Source of the DNA: Chloroflexota bacterium
GTDB taxonomy: Bacteria; Chloroflexota; Anaerolineae; 4572-78; J111
Assembly: GCA_016860845.1 (NCBI GenBank)
Contig: BOKF01000006.1
Coordinates: 1 to 64,000, forward strand
Direction: 5' to 3'
Length of the DNA stretch: 64,000 bases
The first letter of the stretch is position 1, and every line of letters starts with the position of its first letter. The notes beneath the pieces are model-generated. The model worked only from the letters and a program-made list of their open reading frames with translations. It had not been told where the DNA came from and did not search any database. Position numbers and translations under genes: made by a program. Shown here in pieces: positions 52,253 to 61,337 of this stretch.

Positions 52253-52373
52253 GAAACATCTGTTCCATTGAAGCGGAAGGAAGCTTGTGATAAGATAGGC
52301 AAGCTGCAAAATCTCTGAACCTTGTCCTCCCCCAGGAATGATGCCCCCACGGAGCCACGCTTAAGAAGCAAAG
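52253..52373. repeat. Dispersed repeat, part B, copy 2
   Basis: This is a copy of 36703-36838, including the identical 27-bp core at 52286-52312 and GAGCCACGCTTAAGAAGCAA near its end. Here part A and part B stand side by side, 21 bp apart, while at the other two sites only one part is present. It ends just before the ATG of the GT1 gene, so it forms that gene's upstream region. Confidence 0.8.
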
Positions 52374-52395
52374 AGGCGCTAGCAACGACAGGAGA

Positions 52396-53622
52396 ATGAT
52401 GATGCGGATACTGTTATCAACCATCGGCTCACGGGGCGATGTCCAACCGCTGGTGGTGCTGGGGCTGAAGGCTCTCGGCCAGGAAGTCCAGCTGTGCGCG
52501 CCGCCCGACTTCCGCGACTGGATCAAAAGCCTGGGAATGTCCGTCACGCCCATTGGACCTGAGCTGCGCTCGACGGGGAAAGCCAGTCTAGTGACAGCGC
52601 CACCCTCGCCAGAGCAGCGGCGGCAGATGATAGAAGGCGTAGTTGCCGCGCAATTCGAAACAATCATCCCGGTAGCTCAGGGCTGCGACCTCATTGTCGG
52701 CGCAACAGCGCTGCAGATCGCCACTCCCTCCATCGCCGAGAAGCTGGGTATCCCCTACGTCTTCGCCGCCTACTGCCCGGCCGTTCTACCATCGCCGCAC
52801 CACGCGCCGCCTGTGCTGGGGATGCTGGGGGACAAGCCGGCGCCCGCCATGACCGATTACAGCGTGCTCTGGGCCCAGGATGCGCAGCGCTGGAACGACC
52901 ACTGGAGTTCCGTGCTTAACGCGCAGCGGGCAAAACTCGGCCTGGCCCCGGTTAGCGACGTGCGCCGCCACATCTTCACCGAGCAGCCTTGGCTGGCGGC
53001 CGACCCGATCCTGGCCCCCTGGCCCGATCCCGCGGACCCGGCTGTGTTTCAGACCGGCGCCTGGATCCTGCCGGATGATCGCCCGCTCTCCCCTGAGGTG
53101 GAGGCGTTCCTGGAGGCCGGCGAGCCGCCCGTCTACTTCGGCTTCGGCAGCATGCGCGCACCAACAGACCTGAGTCAAGTGATGGTTCAAACGGCCCGCG
53201 CGCTCGGGCGCCGGGCGATCATCTCCCGGAGCTGGGCCGACCTGGCCCTCGTGGACAACGAACCTGACGGCCTGGCCATTGGCGAGGTCAACCAGCAGGC
53301 ACTGTTCAAACGGGTGGCTGCTGTCGTCCATCACTGCGGCGCGGGAACCACCACCGCCGCCGCGCTGGCCGGCGCTCCCCAGGTCATCATCCCTCAGATG
53401 TACGATCAACACTACTGGGCCTGCCGCATCCAGCACCTCGGCCTTGGCACTGCGCACGCCCCAGGCACCCCGACCCCCACCTCGCTGACGAGCGCGCTCG
53501 AGCACGCCCTCCAGCCCGACGTGACGGCCCGTGCCCACGCCATCGCTACCAAAATGCGCAGAGACGGCGCACAAGTTGCTGTGCAGCGCTTGATAACCAT
53601 CTACCCACCGAATTCCTTCTGA
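52396..53622 (+). CDS. GT1 glycosyltransferase (sterol/antibiotic glucosyltransferase type)
   Basis: The 408-residue protein begins MRILLSTIGSRGDVQPLVVL, with the S-R-GD--P motif of the vancomycin/sterol glucosyltransferase group. The C-terminal half has VYFGFGSMRAPTDL, AAVVHHCGAGTTTAAALAGA and PQVIIPQMYDQHYWACRIQH, the nucleotide-sugar binding region. The acceptor is probably a hydrophobic molecule. It starts with three ATGs after AGGAGA; any of the three is possible. Its upstream DNA is made of dispersed repeats. Confidence 0.88.
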   Translation: MMMRILLSTIGSRGDVQPLVVLGLKALGQEVQLCAPPDFRDWIKSLGMSVTPIGPELRSTGKASLVTAPPSPEQRRQMIEGVVAAQFETIIPVAQGCDLIVGATALQIATPSIAEKLGIPYVFAAYCPAVLPSPHHAPPVLGMLGDKPAPAMTDYSVLWAQDAQRWNDHWSSVLNAQRAKLGLAPVSDVRRHIFTEQPWLAADPILAPWPDPADPAVFQTGAWILPDDRPLSPEVEAFLEAGEPPVYFGFGSMRAPTDLSQVMVQTARALGRRAIISRSWADLALVDNEPDGLAIGEVNQQALFKRVAAVVHHCGAGTTTAAALAGAPQVIIPQMYDQHYWACRIQHLGLGTAHAPGTPTPTSLTSALEHALQPDVTARAHAIATKMRRDGAQVAVQRLITIYPPNSF

Positions 53623-53707
53623 AGTCGGTTCTGAGATGTTCGTATTCTTTGCTGGACGAGCCGGAGCCATTCCCGCACGTCTTTAGATAAGAGAGATCCA
53701 ATTGGAA

Positions 53708-54509
53708 ATGCAGGATGATGACCTCAGCCGGTTTGAAGCAGAGGGGTCCGCTCCACTGCCGGTCACCGATGAGCAAGGCTATGTCGAAAATGAAGGTGCT
53801 CGCATCTGGTATGCCAGTTACGGCTCCGGCCCGCCTGTGATCCTCTTGCACGGCGGCCTCGGCCACAGCGGCAATTGGGGCTATCAGGTTCCGGCGCTGA
53901 CCAGCGCCGGCTATCGGGTCGTCGTGATGGATAGCCGGGGGCATGGCCGCAGCACGCGCGACGCCCGGCATTACAGCTATGAACTGATGGCCTCCGATGT
54001 TTCAAGCGTGATGCGGGCATTGCAACTAGCCAGGGTCAGCCTGGTGGGCTGGAGCGATGGGGCATGCACCGCGTTAGTGCTGGCCTCAAAAAACCCGGCT
54101 CAAGTGGCCGGTGTATTCTTCTTTGGCTGCAATATGGACCCGAGCGGCGCTAAGGAATTTGTCTTCACCCCGATTATCGGACGATGCCTCAACCGGCACA
54201 AGCAAGACTACGCCCATCTCTCGGTCACACCGGATGACTTCGATGATTTTTCCGAGGCTGTCGGCCTGATGCAAAGAACCCAGCCCAACTACTCAAGACA
54301 GGAGTTGGCCGCGATCCGCGTACCCGTGACAATCGTCCACAGCGAGGGGGATGAATTCATCCAGCGCGACCACGCCGAATATCTGGCTCAGAGCATCCCT
54401 GACGCTGAATTTGTCCTTTTACGCGGCGTAAGCCATTTCGCGCCGCTGCAAAGGCCGGAGCCATTCCAATCGTGCCATCCTGACCTTTCTCGGCGCGGTT
54501 CTCCCGTGA
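53708..54509 (+). pseudogene. Alpha/beta hydrolase, frameshifted near the C-terminus
   Basis: From the ATG at 53708 the frame has ILLHGGLGHSGNWGYQVPAL, VVMDSRGHGRSTRDARHYSY, SLVGWSDGACTALVLASKNP with nucleophile Ser, and VTIVHSEGDEFIQRDHAEYL then LRGVSHFAPLQRPEPF with the catalytic His. At 54466-54467 an additional C moves the frame; the correct end NRAILTFLGAVLP with a TGA at 54507-54509 is found in the next frame. The product made from the actual frame would end 13 codons later with unrelated residues, and could still be active because the triad is complete. The attC-like site follows 42 bp downstream. Confidence 0.78.
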
Positions 54510-54551
54510 AGCAAGATGGGGGTGAATGGGTCGTTGTCTGTGGTTAGCGTA

Positions 54552-54617
54552 GCCCAACACCTCCGTGCAAACGACTTACTTCGCGGCGCTCGTGAGCATC
54601 TGACCCTATCGTTGGGC
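54552..54617 (+). repeat. attC-like recombination site
   Basis: GCCCAAC (54552-54558) exactly fits RYYYAAC and GTTGGGC (54611-54617) exactly fits GTTRRRY, and the two are perfect complements. Between them TGC-AAACGA (54565-54573) pairs with TCGT-GAGCA (54589-54598) as the L'' and L' arms, with a GC-rich loop TTACTTCGCGGCGC. The length, 66 bp, equals that of the site at 37547. It lies 42 bp after the stop of an alpha/beta hydrolase gene read in the same orientation, as a cassette's attC would. Confidence 0.55.
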
Positions 54618-54709
54618 GGCCCATCGGTGTCCGCGGAAATAAGCGGTCAGGTACAAATCAGGCTACTCATCTTTTTGTGTGCCGATCCGCCGATACAGTT
54701 CCTCGGTAA

Positions 54710-54961
54710 CTACTCACCTTCCCTAACCTCAATAATCTCATCAGCGACGCCGCCATGCGCCTCACGATGGACAGCCTCAGCCGCTTCTCTGCTCGGGGCA
54801 TCGCACAGACAGAAGACGGTACCTGTACTTTCGTCGTACCAATATTTCAGGTACTTTACTCCGTACTTTCCCTGAATCTCGAGATCTTTCAGATGGGCCG
54901 CTGTGACCGCGGCAGTGGTTAATCCTTTCACGTTTTTGTGAATATCCATATAAAGTGGCAT
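54710..54961 (-). CDS. DUF4242 (SCO4226-type) nickel-binding protein
   Basis: From the ATG at 54961 the 83-residue protein reads MPLYMDIHKNVKGLTTAAVT, LKDLEIQGKYGVKYLKYWYD, TGTVFCLCDAPSREAAEAVH and REAHGGVADEIIEV. This is the full pattern of DUF4242, ferredoxin-like dimers of which one structural example binds nickel. A frame extended upstream by five codons is less likely. Its role in this organism is unknown. Confidence 0.85.
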   Translation of the reverse strand: MPLYMDIHKNVKGLTTAAVTAAHLKDLEIQGKYGVKYLKYWYDESTGTVFCLCDAPSREAAEAVHREAHGGVADEIIEVREGE

Positions 54962-55059
54962 CTTAGACTCCTTCATGTGTCTCTAGTCTATATATCACAT
55001 CGCGATTAGTGGCAATTTGCTACAGTTACCTGGATGAATTGCGCTCTAATTGAGGGCGA

Positions 55060-56223
55060 TTAGGCAGGAATGTTTACCCGCCGGGTGATCTGTCCGTTGC
55101 TCTCCCAATAGGTGATCTTGTTGGCAATCAAGGGGTCATCCTGGGCGGGTTGAATATTACCACTGGTATCCACGGCACGGGCCGTGACAGTGTGTTCACC
55201 GGGTACCGGATCGGCCCAGTTAAAGGTCCAGAAAATCCAGGCATCTTCAGACTGTTGGCTGCGATCCAGTTGGACGCGCTGCCAGGATCCCTCATCGATC
55301 TTTACCTCCACCGAGCTAATTGGCGCTCCCCAGGCGGCCCCTTCAATCCGGTATTTGTCCCCATTACGGATCACTCGCGCCGGCGCCGACTTGAGCAGCG
55401 CTCGCCCTACCAAAGACTCGGTCCAGATTGGCTCGGCCTCGGTCCCTGTTTGGCGAACGGTGACGTAGTCGCGGGCCATAAAGCGATTGGCCAGGCGGGT
55501 ATTCCAAATCTCGATCCGTTGCAGCCATTTGACATTGGCAATGCCGTACCAGCCCGGCGCAATCAGCCGCAGCGGCGCTCCGTTCCGGGCCGGCAGCGGT
55601 TCGCCATTCATCTCGTAACAAAGCAGATTATTGGGCTGCATCGCATCAGCCAGAGACATACTGCGGGCAAAAGGCTCGATAATCTTGGTCTCACGTACGG
55701 TCTCTTCGCCCTTGTCGATGCCAATAAAGACCACTTCGCTGCCATCCTCCAACACGCCCGTTTCTTCTAACAGGGGTGCGAGGGGGGTCCCGGCCCACCT
55801 GGCATTGCCGATACCGCCTTTAAAGAAGGGCAGGCCAGAATTGCCCGAACATTCAATCGTAAAGGTCACTTCCTGGCGGGGCCGAGCCTGGAGATCAACT
55901 AGGGTCAAGCTGAGCGGCTGCTTCACTCGGCCGGCAATACTCAGCCGCCATTGGCTGGGGACAATTTCGGGCCATTCATAGTGAGCAATGCCAAAGAACT
56001 GCTCGTTGGGGGTGATCCAGGAGTCGAGCTCTTCCCAGACAAGCTGGTTGTCAATGACCTTGGGCACGGGATTCTCCTCGGGTTGGTCCAGCCAGGGAAG
56101 GACTTCGTCGCTCGGCTGTAAGGGTGCGGCAGCGGCGAAGCCGGTATTGAACAGAGCCATCATCGCCAGGGTAGCACTGCCGGCGACGAGCAGTTCTCGC
56201 CGGGATATAGTAGAATTTTGCAT
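55060..56223 (-). CDS. Tat-exported sulfite-oxidase-family molybdoenzyme
   Basis: The 387-residue protein starts with a twin-arginine signal (SRRELLVAGSATLAMMALFN). The molybdopterin domain has EVTFTIECSGNSGLPFFKGG, with the Mo-ligating Cys, then PLPARNGAPLRLIAPGWYGI, and the C-terminal Ig-like dimerisation domain (ISSVEVKIDEGSWQRVQLD). This is the layout of bacterial sulfite dehydrogenases and related oxidases. It probably oxidises sulfite in the periplasm-equivalent space; a haem subunit is not encoded next to it. It lies 12 bp after a 130-residue gene. Confidence 0.9.
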   Translation of the reverse strand: MQNSTISRRELLVAGSATLAMMALFNTGFAAAAPLQPSDEVLPWLDQPEENPVPKVIDNQLVWEELDSWITPNEQFFGIAHYEWPEIVPSQWRLSIAGRVKQPLSLTLVDLQARPRQEVTFTIECSGNSGLPFFKGGIGNARWAGTPLAPLLEETGVLEDGSEVVFIGIDKGEETVRETKIIEPFARSMSLADAMQPNNLLCYEMNGEPLPARNGAPLRLIAPGWYGIANVKWLQRIEIWNTRLANRFMARDYVTVRQTGTEAEPIWTESLVGRALLKSAPARVIRNGDKYRIEGAAWGAPISSVEVKIDEGSWQRVQLDRSQQSEDAWIFWTFNWADPVPGEHTVTARAVDTSGNIQPAQDDPLIANKITYWESNGQITRRVNIPA

Positions 56224-56235
56224 TATGTTCTCCTT

Positions 56236-56628
56236 TTATAGACTACTTATGGTTAGTAATGGTCGAGCATGTAGTTCGGCCTCTAGACAGTCCAGGAAGC
56301 GGGCAACGGCCGGGAATAGTTTGGCCATATGCCTTTGTCTCATCTTTTTGTCGAACCAGGTCACTTGTTCAGCCCACAAAGTTGCTAATTCCATGGGATC
56401 GGGACGCTTCATATCTGCCAGGCAATCGATCAGGTATGAGGTGACCTGGTGGGTCAGAAAGGGCTCGTTGAAAAAGTAGTCGACCCATTCCCAATGATAA
56501 GGAGCCCAAGTGCTGTAGGCCCGCTTCAGCCCAATTTGAACAGTCCGGCATTGCAAGCGTCGTTTCACTCGAACAGACAGATTCTCTAGCACACTTCTCC
56601 ATAATTGCTCGACTCTATTACTAATCAT
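56236..56628 (-). CDS. Uncharacterised 130-residue protein in the sulfite oxidase operon
   Basis: The protein has no known domain by eye. It starts MISNRVEQLWRSVLENLSVR, is rich in Arg, Leu and Trp, and has WAPYHWEWVDYFFNEPFLTH and LWAEQVTWFDKKMRQRHMAK. It could be a soluble helical regulator. It lies 12 bp upstream of the molybdoenzyme in the same direction, divergent from the large XRE regulator. Confidence 0.6.
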   Translation of the reverse strand: MISNRVEQLWRSVLENLSVRVKRRLQCRTVQIGLKRAYSTWAPYHWEWVDYFFNEPFLTHQVTSYLIDCLADMKRPDPMELATLWAEQVTWFDKKMRQRHMAKLFPAVARFLDCLEAELHARPLLTISSL

Positions 56629-56715
56629 CGTCTCTCCCTTTTTAGTTTGATTATTACTATGTTTTAACGGATGTCCTTATTAAAGCAGAAAAACAGTTCT
56701 GGCAGGTATGTTTTT

Positions 56716-56746
56716 GTGGTACAATGAACCATACAAAAGTGGTACA
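56716..56746 (+). promoter_or_regulatory. Extended -10 and direct repeat upstream of the XRE regulator
   Basis: GTGGTACA is repeated exactly at 56716-56723 and 56739-56746. The first repeat overlaps an extended -10 (TGGTACAAT, 56717-56725) and the second sits where the transcript would start. Such spacing fits an autoregulatory operator of an XRE-type protein. A GGAGG precedes the ATG at 56765. Confidence 0.5.
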
Positions 56747-56764
56747 CCAGGATAGGAGGGGGAA

Positions 56765-59700
56765 ATGGAGGGGATTATTTCGTTTGGTTACTGGGTCCGG
56801 CGACAGCGCAAAGCGTTGGACCTTACCCAGGCCGTCCTAGCCCGCCGGGTCGGCTGCTCCCTGGTCACCATTCAAAAAATCGAGCAAGATGAACGACGGC
56901 CCTCTCGGCAAATTGCCGAACTGCTGGCTAACCAGCTCTTCATCCCGGAGGCAGACCGGGACCACTTCCTCGGTATGGCTCGTGGCGAATTTGTTGCTGC
57001 CCCGAACTCTCGATTGAACGCTCTGCCAGCCCCGCCTTTTTTACGAGCGCGTGACCAACCTCAGGTCAGAGAAGAAGCTCGCTTTGTGGCCCGGCAGCAG
57101 GAATTGGCCCAACTGAATACGTTTTTAGAATTAGCCCTGGCTGGCCAGGGCCGGGTGATCTTCGTATTGGGGGAAGCGGGCCGGGGTAAGACAGCTTTGG
57201 TCCAGGAATTCACCCGGCGCGCTCAAGAGGCTCAACTCGACATGGTGGTTGCTACCGGCAACTGCAATGCTTATTCCGGGATCGGCGATCCTTACCTACC
57301 CTTCCGGGAGATTTTAGGATTGCTGACTGGGGAGATTGAAGCCCGGTGGAGAGCCGGGGCGTTGAATGCTGCTCAGGCGGAGCGCTTGTGGCAACTGCTC
57401 CCGACCGCGGTGCAGATTATAACCAGCACCGGTCCTGATTTGCTGGATACCTTCATCCCGCTTCCGGCGTTGGTTAGCCGGGCGAAGGCGGCCGCGTCCG
57501 GCGGTACTGGCTGGCTAACCCGTTTGGAGGCAGTGGTGGCTACTAAAGCGGCCGGTCAAGAGCCGGGGAGCGTAAAACAAAACGACCTGTTTGAGCAGTA
57601 TGTCAAAGTGCTGCTCGCACTGGCTCGGCAGCGACCCGTACTATTGGTATTAGATGATCTCCAGTGGGCAGATACCGGCTCGATCAGTTTACTCTTTCAC
57701 CTGGGGCGACGGCTTGCCGGTAGCCGGCTGCTGGTCGTCGGCATCTACCGGCCGGCTGAAGTCGCTCTAGGCCGGGAGGGGGAGCGGCATCCCCTGGAAC
57801 CGGTCGTCCACGAGTTGCAGCGACACTATGGTGACATCCAGGTAGATGTGAGCCAGGCTGAGGGTCGGCAGTTCGTCCAGGCTTTATTGGCCACAGAGTC
57901 AAACAGGCTCAGCGAAGCCTTTCAGGAGGCGCTCTATCAACATACCCAAGGGCACGCCCTGTTCACCGTCGAAATGCTGCGGGGCCTCCAGGAGCGAGGC
58001 GACTTGGTGCGGGACGAAACCGGTCGGTGGGTGGAGGGACCACACCTCGACTGGGAGACTCTGCCAGCGCGGGTGGAAGGGGTGATCGCTGAGCGCATCG
58101 GCCGCCTACCGCCGAAGCTGCAAGAAGCAATCAAGGTGGCCAGTGTGGAGGGGGAGGTATTTACGGCGGAAGTGCTGGCCCGGGTGCAGCAAGACGACGA
58201 ACGAGAGATGGTCCGGCAGTTAAGCGGTGAGTTGGACCAGCGCCACCGGTTGGTACTGGGACAGGGTAGCCGGCGGTTGGAGTCTGGCGGGCGGCAATCC
58301 CACTACCGGTTCCGGCATATTCTGTTCCAGCGTTATTTGTACCAAAAGTTGGATGAAGCGGAGCGGGGCTATCTCCATGAGGCGGTGGGGAATGAGTTGG
58401 AACGGCTGTATGGTGAGCAAACCGAAGAAATCGCCGTAGCCTTGGCCCGGCACTTTGAGCAGGCTGGGTCGCCGACCAAAGCCATTAGCTATCTCCATCA
58501 GGCCGGGGATCGGGCAGTGCGGCTGTCGGCCAACGAGGAGGCACTGGCACTCTTTAGCAAGGGGCTAGCCCTTCTACGAACCCTACCGGAGACACGGGAA
58601 CGTTATCAACAAGAACTGACGCTCCAAATCGCTCAGTTCGCCCCCTTGTATGCCATCAAAGGCTATGCCAGCTCGGAGGTGGGCAACGCCTATAACCAAG
58701 CACTGGCGCTGTGTCAGCGGCTTGGAGATACACCCTGGCTCTTCATCGTGCTGTATGGCTTATGGGGGTATAACTTGGTGCGGCTGGATTTGCAGCAGGC
58801 TCGCGACTTGGCGCAGCAGTGCCTGACCCTGGCCGAGAACAGCCAGGATAATGATCTTTTGCTGGAAGGCAGGCGGATAGTAGGTGAGACTGCCTATCAG
58901 CGAGGTGAGCTGGTGCTGGCCCAACAGTATCTTGAACAGAGTCTAGCGCTTTACGATCCTCAGCAGCACCACGCCCACGCTACGCTTTATGGGCAGGACC
59001 CGGGCGTCGCCATCTTATCCACGGGTTCCTGGACTCTGTGGCATCTTGGTTATCACAATCAGGCATTGCAGTGGAGCCAGGCGGCCCTGACCCTGGCCCA
59101 GGAGTGGCCCCATCCCTTTAGTCTGGCTTTTGCCCTGAAGTTTGCCGACCTGCTCCATCAGTTCCGGGGGGAGGTCCAGATCGCCCAAGCGCGAGCCGAG
59201 GCCGCCATTACCCTTTCGACGGAGCAAGGGTTTGTCACGTGGTTGAGAAGGACGAATGTCTTACAAGGTTCACTACGAGCCGAGCAGGGAGAAGTAGAAG
59301 AGGGGATTGCGCAAATGCGCTCAGGTCTGATCGCTTACCGGGCCACAGGGGAAGAGTTGTTTACACCGTATTTTCTGGCCCTGCTGGCCAAAGCGTATGG
59401 GCAAGCCGGGCAGGTTGAGGCTGCCCTCGAGGTGCTGGGCGATGCATGGGCGGCAGTGGAGAAACTGGGCGGGTATATTTGGGAGGCAGAGCTGTATCGG
59501 CTAAAGGGGGAGATACTGCTAACTGGGTTGCCTGAAAGCGGTGGGCAGCGGGATGAAGGAGCAGCCGAAGCTTGTTTTCTCCAGGCCCTAGCCATTGCCC
59601 GGCAACAGCAAGCCAGATCGCTCGAGCTGCGGACGGTAATGAGCCTGGCCCGGCTGTGGCGCTCCCAGGGGTTGCCGGGGAAGCAAGCAGAAGCCCACCG

Positions 59701-59791
59701 GATGTTGGCCGAGATTTATGGCTGGTTCACCGAGGGGTTTGAGACAGCGGACTTGCGGGAAGCGAAGTTATTGCTTGAGGAACTGGGCTAA
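56765..59791 (+). CDS. XRE-AAA-TPR transcriptional regulator (1,008 residues)
   Basis: The protein starts with an XRE-type helix-turn-helix (FGYWVRRQRKALDLTQAVLA, CSLVTIQKIEQDERRPSRQI), then a AAA/NTPase with Walker A GEAGRGKT (136-143) and Walker B near residue 296 (VLLVLDDLQWADTGSISLLF), and ends with a long repeat of TPR-like helices (ISYLHQAGDRAVRLSANEEA to the end). This is the STAND type: ligand binding to the TPR domain probably drives ATP-dependent assembly and DNA binding. Adenylate-cyclase or LuxR-type effector domains are absent. It is monocistronic, and its targets may include the divergent molybdoenzyme operon. Confidence 0.88.
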   Translation: MEGIISFGYWVRRQRKALDLTQAVLARRVGCSLVTIQKIEQDERRPSRQIAELLANQLFIPEADRDHFLGMARGEFVAAPNSRLNALPAPPFLRARDQPQVREEARFVARQQELAQLNTFLELALAGQGRVIFVLGEAGRGKTALVQEFTRRAQEAQLDMVVATGNCNAYSGIGDPYLPFREILGLLTGEIEARWRAGALNAAQAERLWQLLPTAVQIITSTGPDLLDTFIPLPALVSRAKAAASGGTGWLTRLEAVVATKAAGQEPGSVKQNDLFEQYVKVLLALARQRPVLLVLDDLQWADTGSISLLFHLGRRLAGSRLLVVGIYRPAEVALGREGERHPLEPVVHELQRHYGDIQVDVSQAEGRQFVQALLATESNRLSEAFQEALYQHTQGHALFTVEMLRGLQERGDLVRDETGRWVEGPHLDWETLPARVEGVIAERIGRLPPKLQEAIKVASVEGEVFTAEVLARVQQDDEREMVRQLSGELDQRHRLVLGQGSRRLESGGRQSHYRFRHILFQRYLYQKLDEAERGYLHEAVGNELERLYGEQTEEIAVALARHFEQAGSPTKAISYLHQAGDRAVRLSANEEALALFSKGLALLRTLPETRERYQQELTLQIAQFAPLYAIKGYASSEVGNAYNQALALCQRLGDTPWLFIVLYGLWGYNLVRLDLQQARDLAQQCLTLAENSQDNDLLLEGRRIVGETAYQRGELVLAQQYLEQSLALYDPQQHHAHATLYGQDPGVAILSTGSWTLWHLGYHNQALQWSQAALTLAQEWPHPFSLAFALKFADLLHQFRGEVQIAQARAEAAITLSTEQGFVTWLRRTNVLQGSLRAEQGEVEEGIAQMRSGLIAYRATGEELFTPYFLALLAKAYGQAGQVEAALEVLGDAWAAVEKLGGYIWEAELYRLKGEILLTGLPESGGQRDEGAAEACFLQALAIARQQQARSLELRTVMSLARLWRSQGLPGKQAEAHRMLAEIYGWFTEGFETADLREAKLLLEELG

Positions 59792-60030
59792 TTCCATTCC
59801 AAAGAGGGAGCCAAGACTTTCTGCCATATCCGCAGTCATATGGCTACGATTCGCAAAAATGGACAACGAGTGTTAAAGCCTGGCGCTTGGCTTTGCCTGG
59901 TTCGTCCTACTATCCTTCTATTCTTCAATCCCAGACTGTTTTCAGCCTGAGCATTTACCTTTCTGGAACCATCCACTCCCACGCTTAAGCAGTGAAGTTT
60001 TTTGATATTCTCCATAGGACACCTCTGTCT

Positions 60031-60663
60031 TTAGCGATTGAAGATGACAAAAACACCCTGGTAGACGATAAACGCCAGGACCCCGATGAGAATGGCCGGC
60101 CCGCTCCGAATTCGCTGGGCCGCGCCGATCCCTTTGGGAAAAAGAAGCAGGAACAAGATGAAGTACAGCCCATACAGGAGCCACAGGATCGTTCGCCAAA
60201 TCGTCGGCGAGTTAAGCGCGACCTCGTATTCTCTCAAATTGATCGCCCCGATGGCGCCCAGAAAAGTATCCGGCAAATCGTGTAAGAGCGAGGCCAGTGA
60301 GGCAATGCTAATCGCAAACCCTAGAACACTCAGGTTATCTTCAAAGCTGCCTTTGCCCGAGAAGGGACGGCTGAGAAGCTGAGCGACCCCGGCTGCTAAA
60401 ATCCAGCCCGCAAACATGCTCGGAGCCAGAAAGAAGCGGTTGTACCAATAATAATCCTCGGCCGGAATGGCCAGCCAGGGCGTAAACGATGACGGTGCGC
60501 CACCGCCGATGGTGAGAAAGACATACACCAGGGTATAGAGAACGATGCTGATCAAAATCGCCAGCAGCCCGAATCTAAGCCGGCGGCTGTCTGACACCAG
60601 CAGGTCGAACGTCCGGCGGGGGCGGATGATAAGGCTGAAGTAATAATCTCTGAATGATTTCAT
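60031..60663 (-). CDS. Yip1-family membrane protein
   Basis: From the ATG at 60663 (GGAG upstream) the 210-residue protein has about five membrane segments: RFGLLAILISIVLYTLVYVF, FFLAPSMFAGWILAAGVAQL, NLSVLGFAISIASLASLLHD, IWRTILWLLYGLYFILFLLL and AILIGVLAFIVYQGVFVIF. The N-terminal YFSLIIRPRRTFDLLVSDSR is the Yip1 start pattern. Function in bacteria is not known. It is followed, in the upstream direction, by the nitroreductase-like gene. Confidence 0.8.
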   Translation of the reverse strand: MKSFRDYYFSLIIRPRRTFDLLVSDSRRLRFGLLAILISIVLYTLVYVFLTIGGGAPSSFTPWLAIPAEDYYWYNRFFLAPSMFAGWILAAGVAQLLSRPFSGKGSFEDNLSVLGFAISIASLASLLHDLPDTFLGAIGAINLREYEVALNSPTIWRTILWLLYGLYFILFLLLFPKGIGAAQRIRSGPAILIGVLAFIVYQGVFVIFNR

Positions 60664-60730
60664 TCCGATCTCCAATTCTTTAGGGGGTTTAACTGTTTGC
60701 GGTAAGGGGGTCATTATTGCCTGTTCCGTT

Positions 60731-61243
60731 TCATTTCGGTCTGAACGCTACCCCGTGCAAGGTGCGCGCTAACTCAAGGAACTCCTCATAGGTAGAGTCC
60801 CATTTCCAGCCGGGGATGCGGCAGATCATCCGGCTGAAAAGCGGGCGCTTCCGGCGATACTCGATAAAGGTCGTGGTAATCTCTTCTGGCGAGAGAGCAC
60901 GCTGTGCCGGGACATACCGAACCGATCCAATCTCGACTTGCAGGGCGGGCGCGGCTTGAATGTTGTAATACCAGTCACTTCCCGGCCAGGCGGACACGGC
61001 GTAGACTTCTTTGGTCTTCTCGTCGAACCGCAGGACGGCCAGAATGGTTCGGCGCACCTTCCCGCTGCGGCGGCCAATATGGGCGATCTGCATGAAGCGC
61101 TGACCCAATAACCAGCCCAGGCGAAGCCGGTAAAGGAATGCCGGCAGCTTGAAGATTGGGACCATGAGCGAAGGGGCTTTTTCGTTCTTCTTGCCGGGTT
61201 TGGTTTGCGGCAGATCATTTACCGACGGGTTTTGTTGTGACAT
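60731..61243 (-). CDS. Deazaflavin-dependent nitroreductase-like protein
   Basis: The 170-residue protein reads VPIFKLPAFLYRLRLGWLLG, FMQIAHIGRRSGKVRRTILA and YAVSAWPGSDWYYNIQAAPA, then VEIGSVRYVPAQRALSPEEI. This is the Ddn/DUF385 split barrel, which binds F420 or a flavin. An ATG at 61282 would add 13 residues; the ATG at 61243 has GAAGGG upstream. F420-dependent members are typical of actinobacteria and Chloroflexota, which fits the organism. Substrate unknown. Confidence 0.83.
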   Translation of the reverse strand: MSQQNPSVNDLPQTKPGKKNEKAPSLMVPIFKLPAFLYRLRLGWLLGQRFMQIAHIGRRSGKVRRTILAVLRFDEKTKEVYAVSAWPGSDWYYNIQAAPALQVEIGSVRYVPAQRALSPEEITTTFIEYRRKRPLFSRMICRIPGWKWDSTYEEFLELARTLHGVAFRPK

Positions 61244-61337
61244 CTCATCCCTTCTTTCTAAATGCACTATCTTAATTATCATTTGGAGCGAGCTTTTGAG
61301 GGTGGTGACACAATATTGTGTCTAGGCGCTCGTTTTA

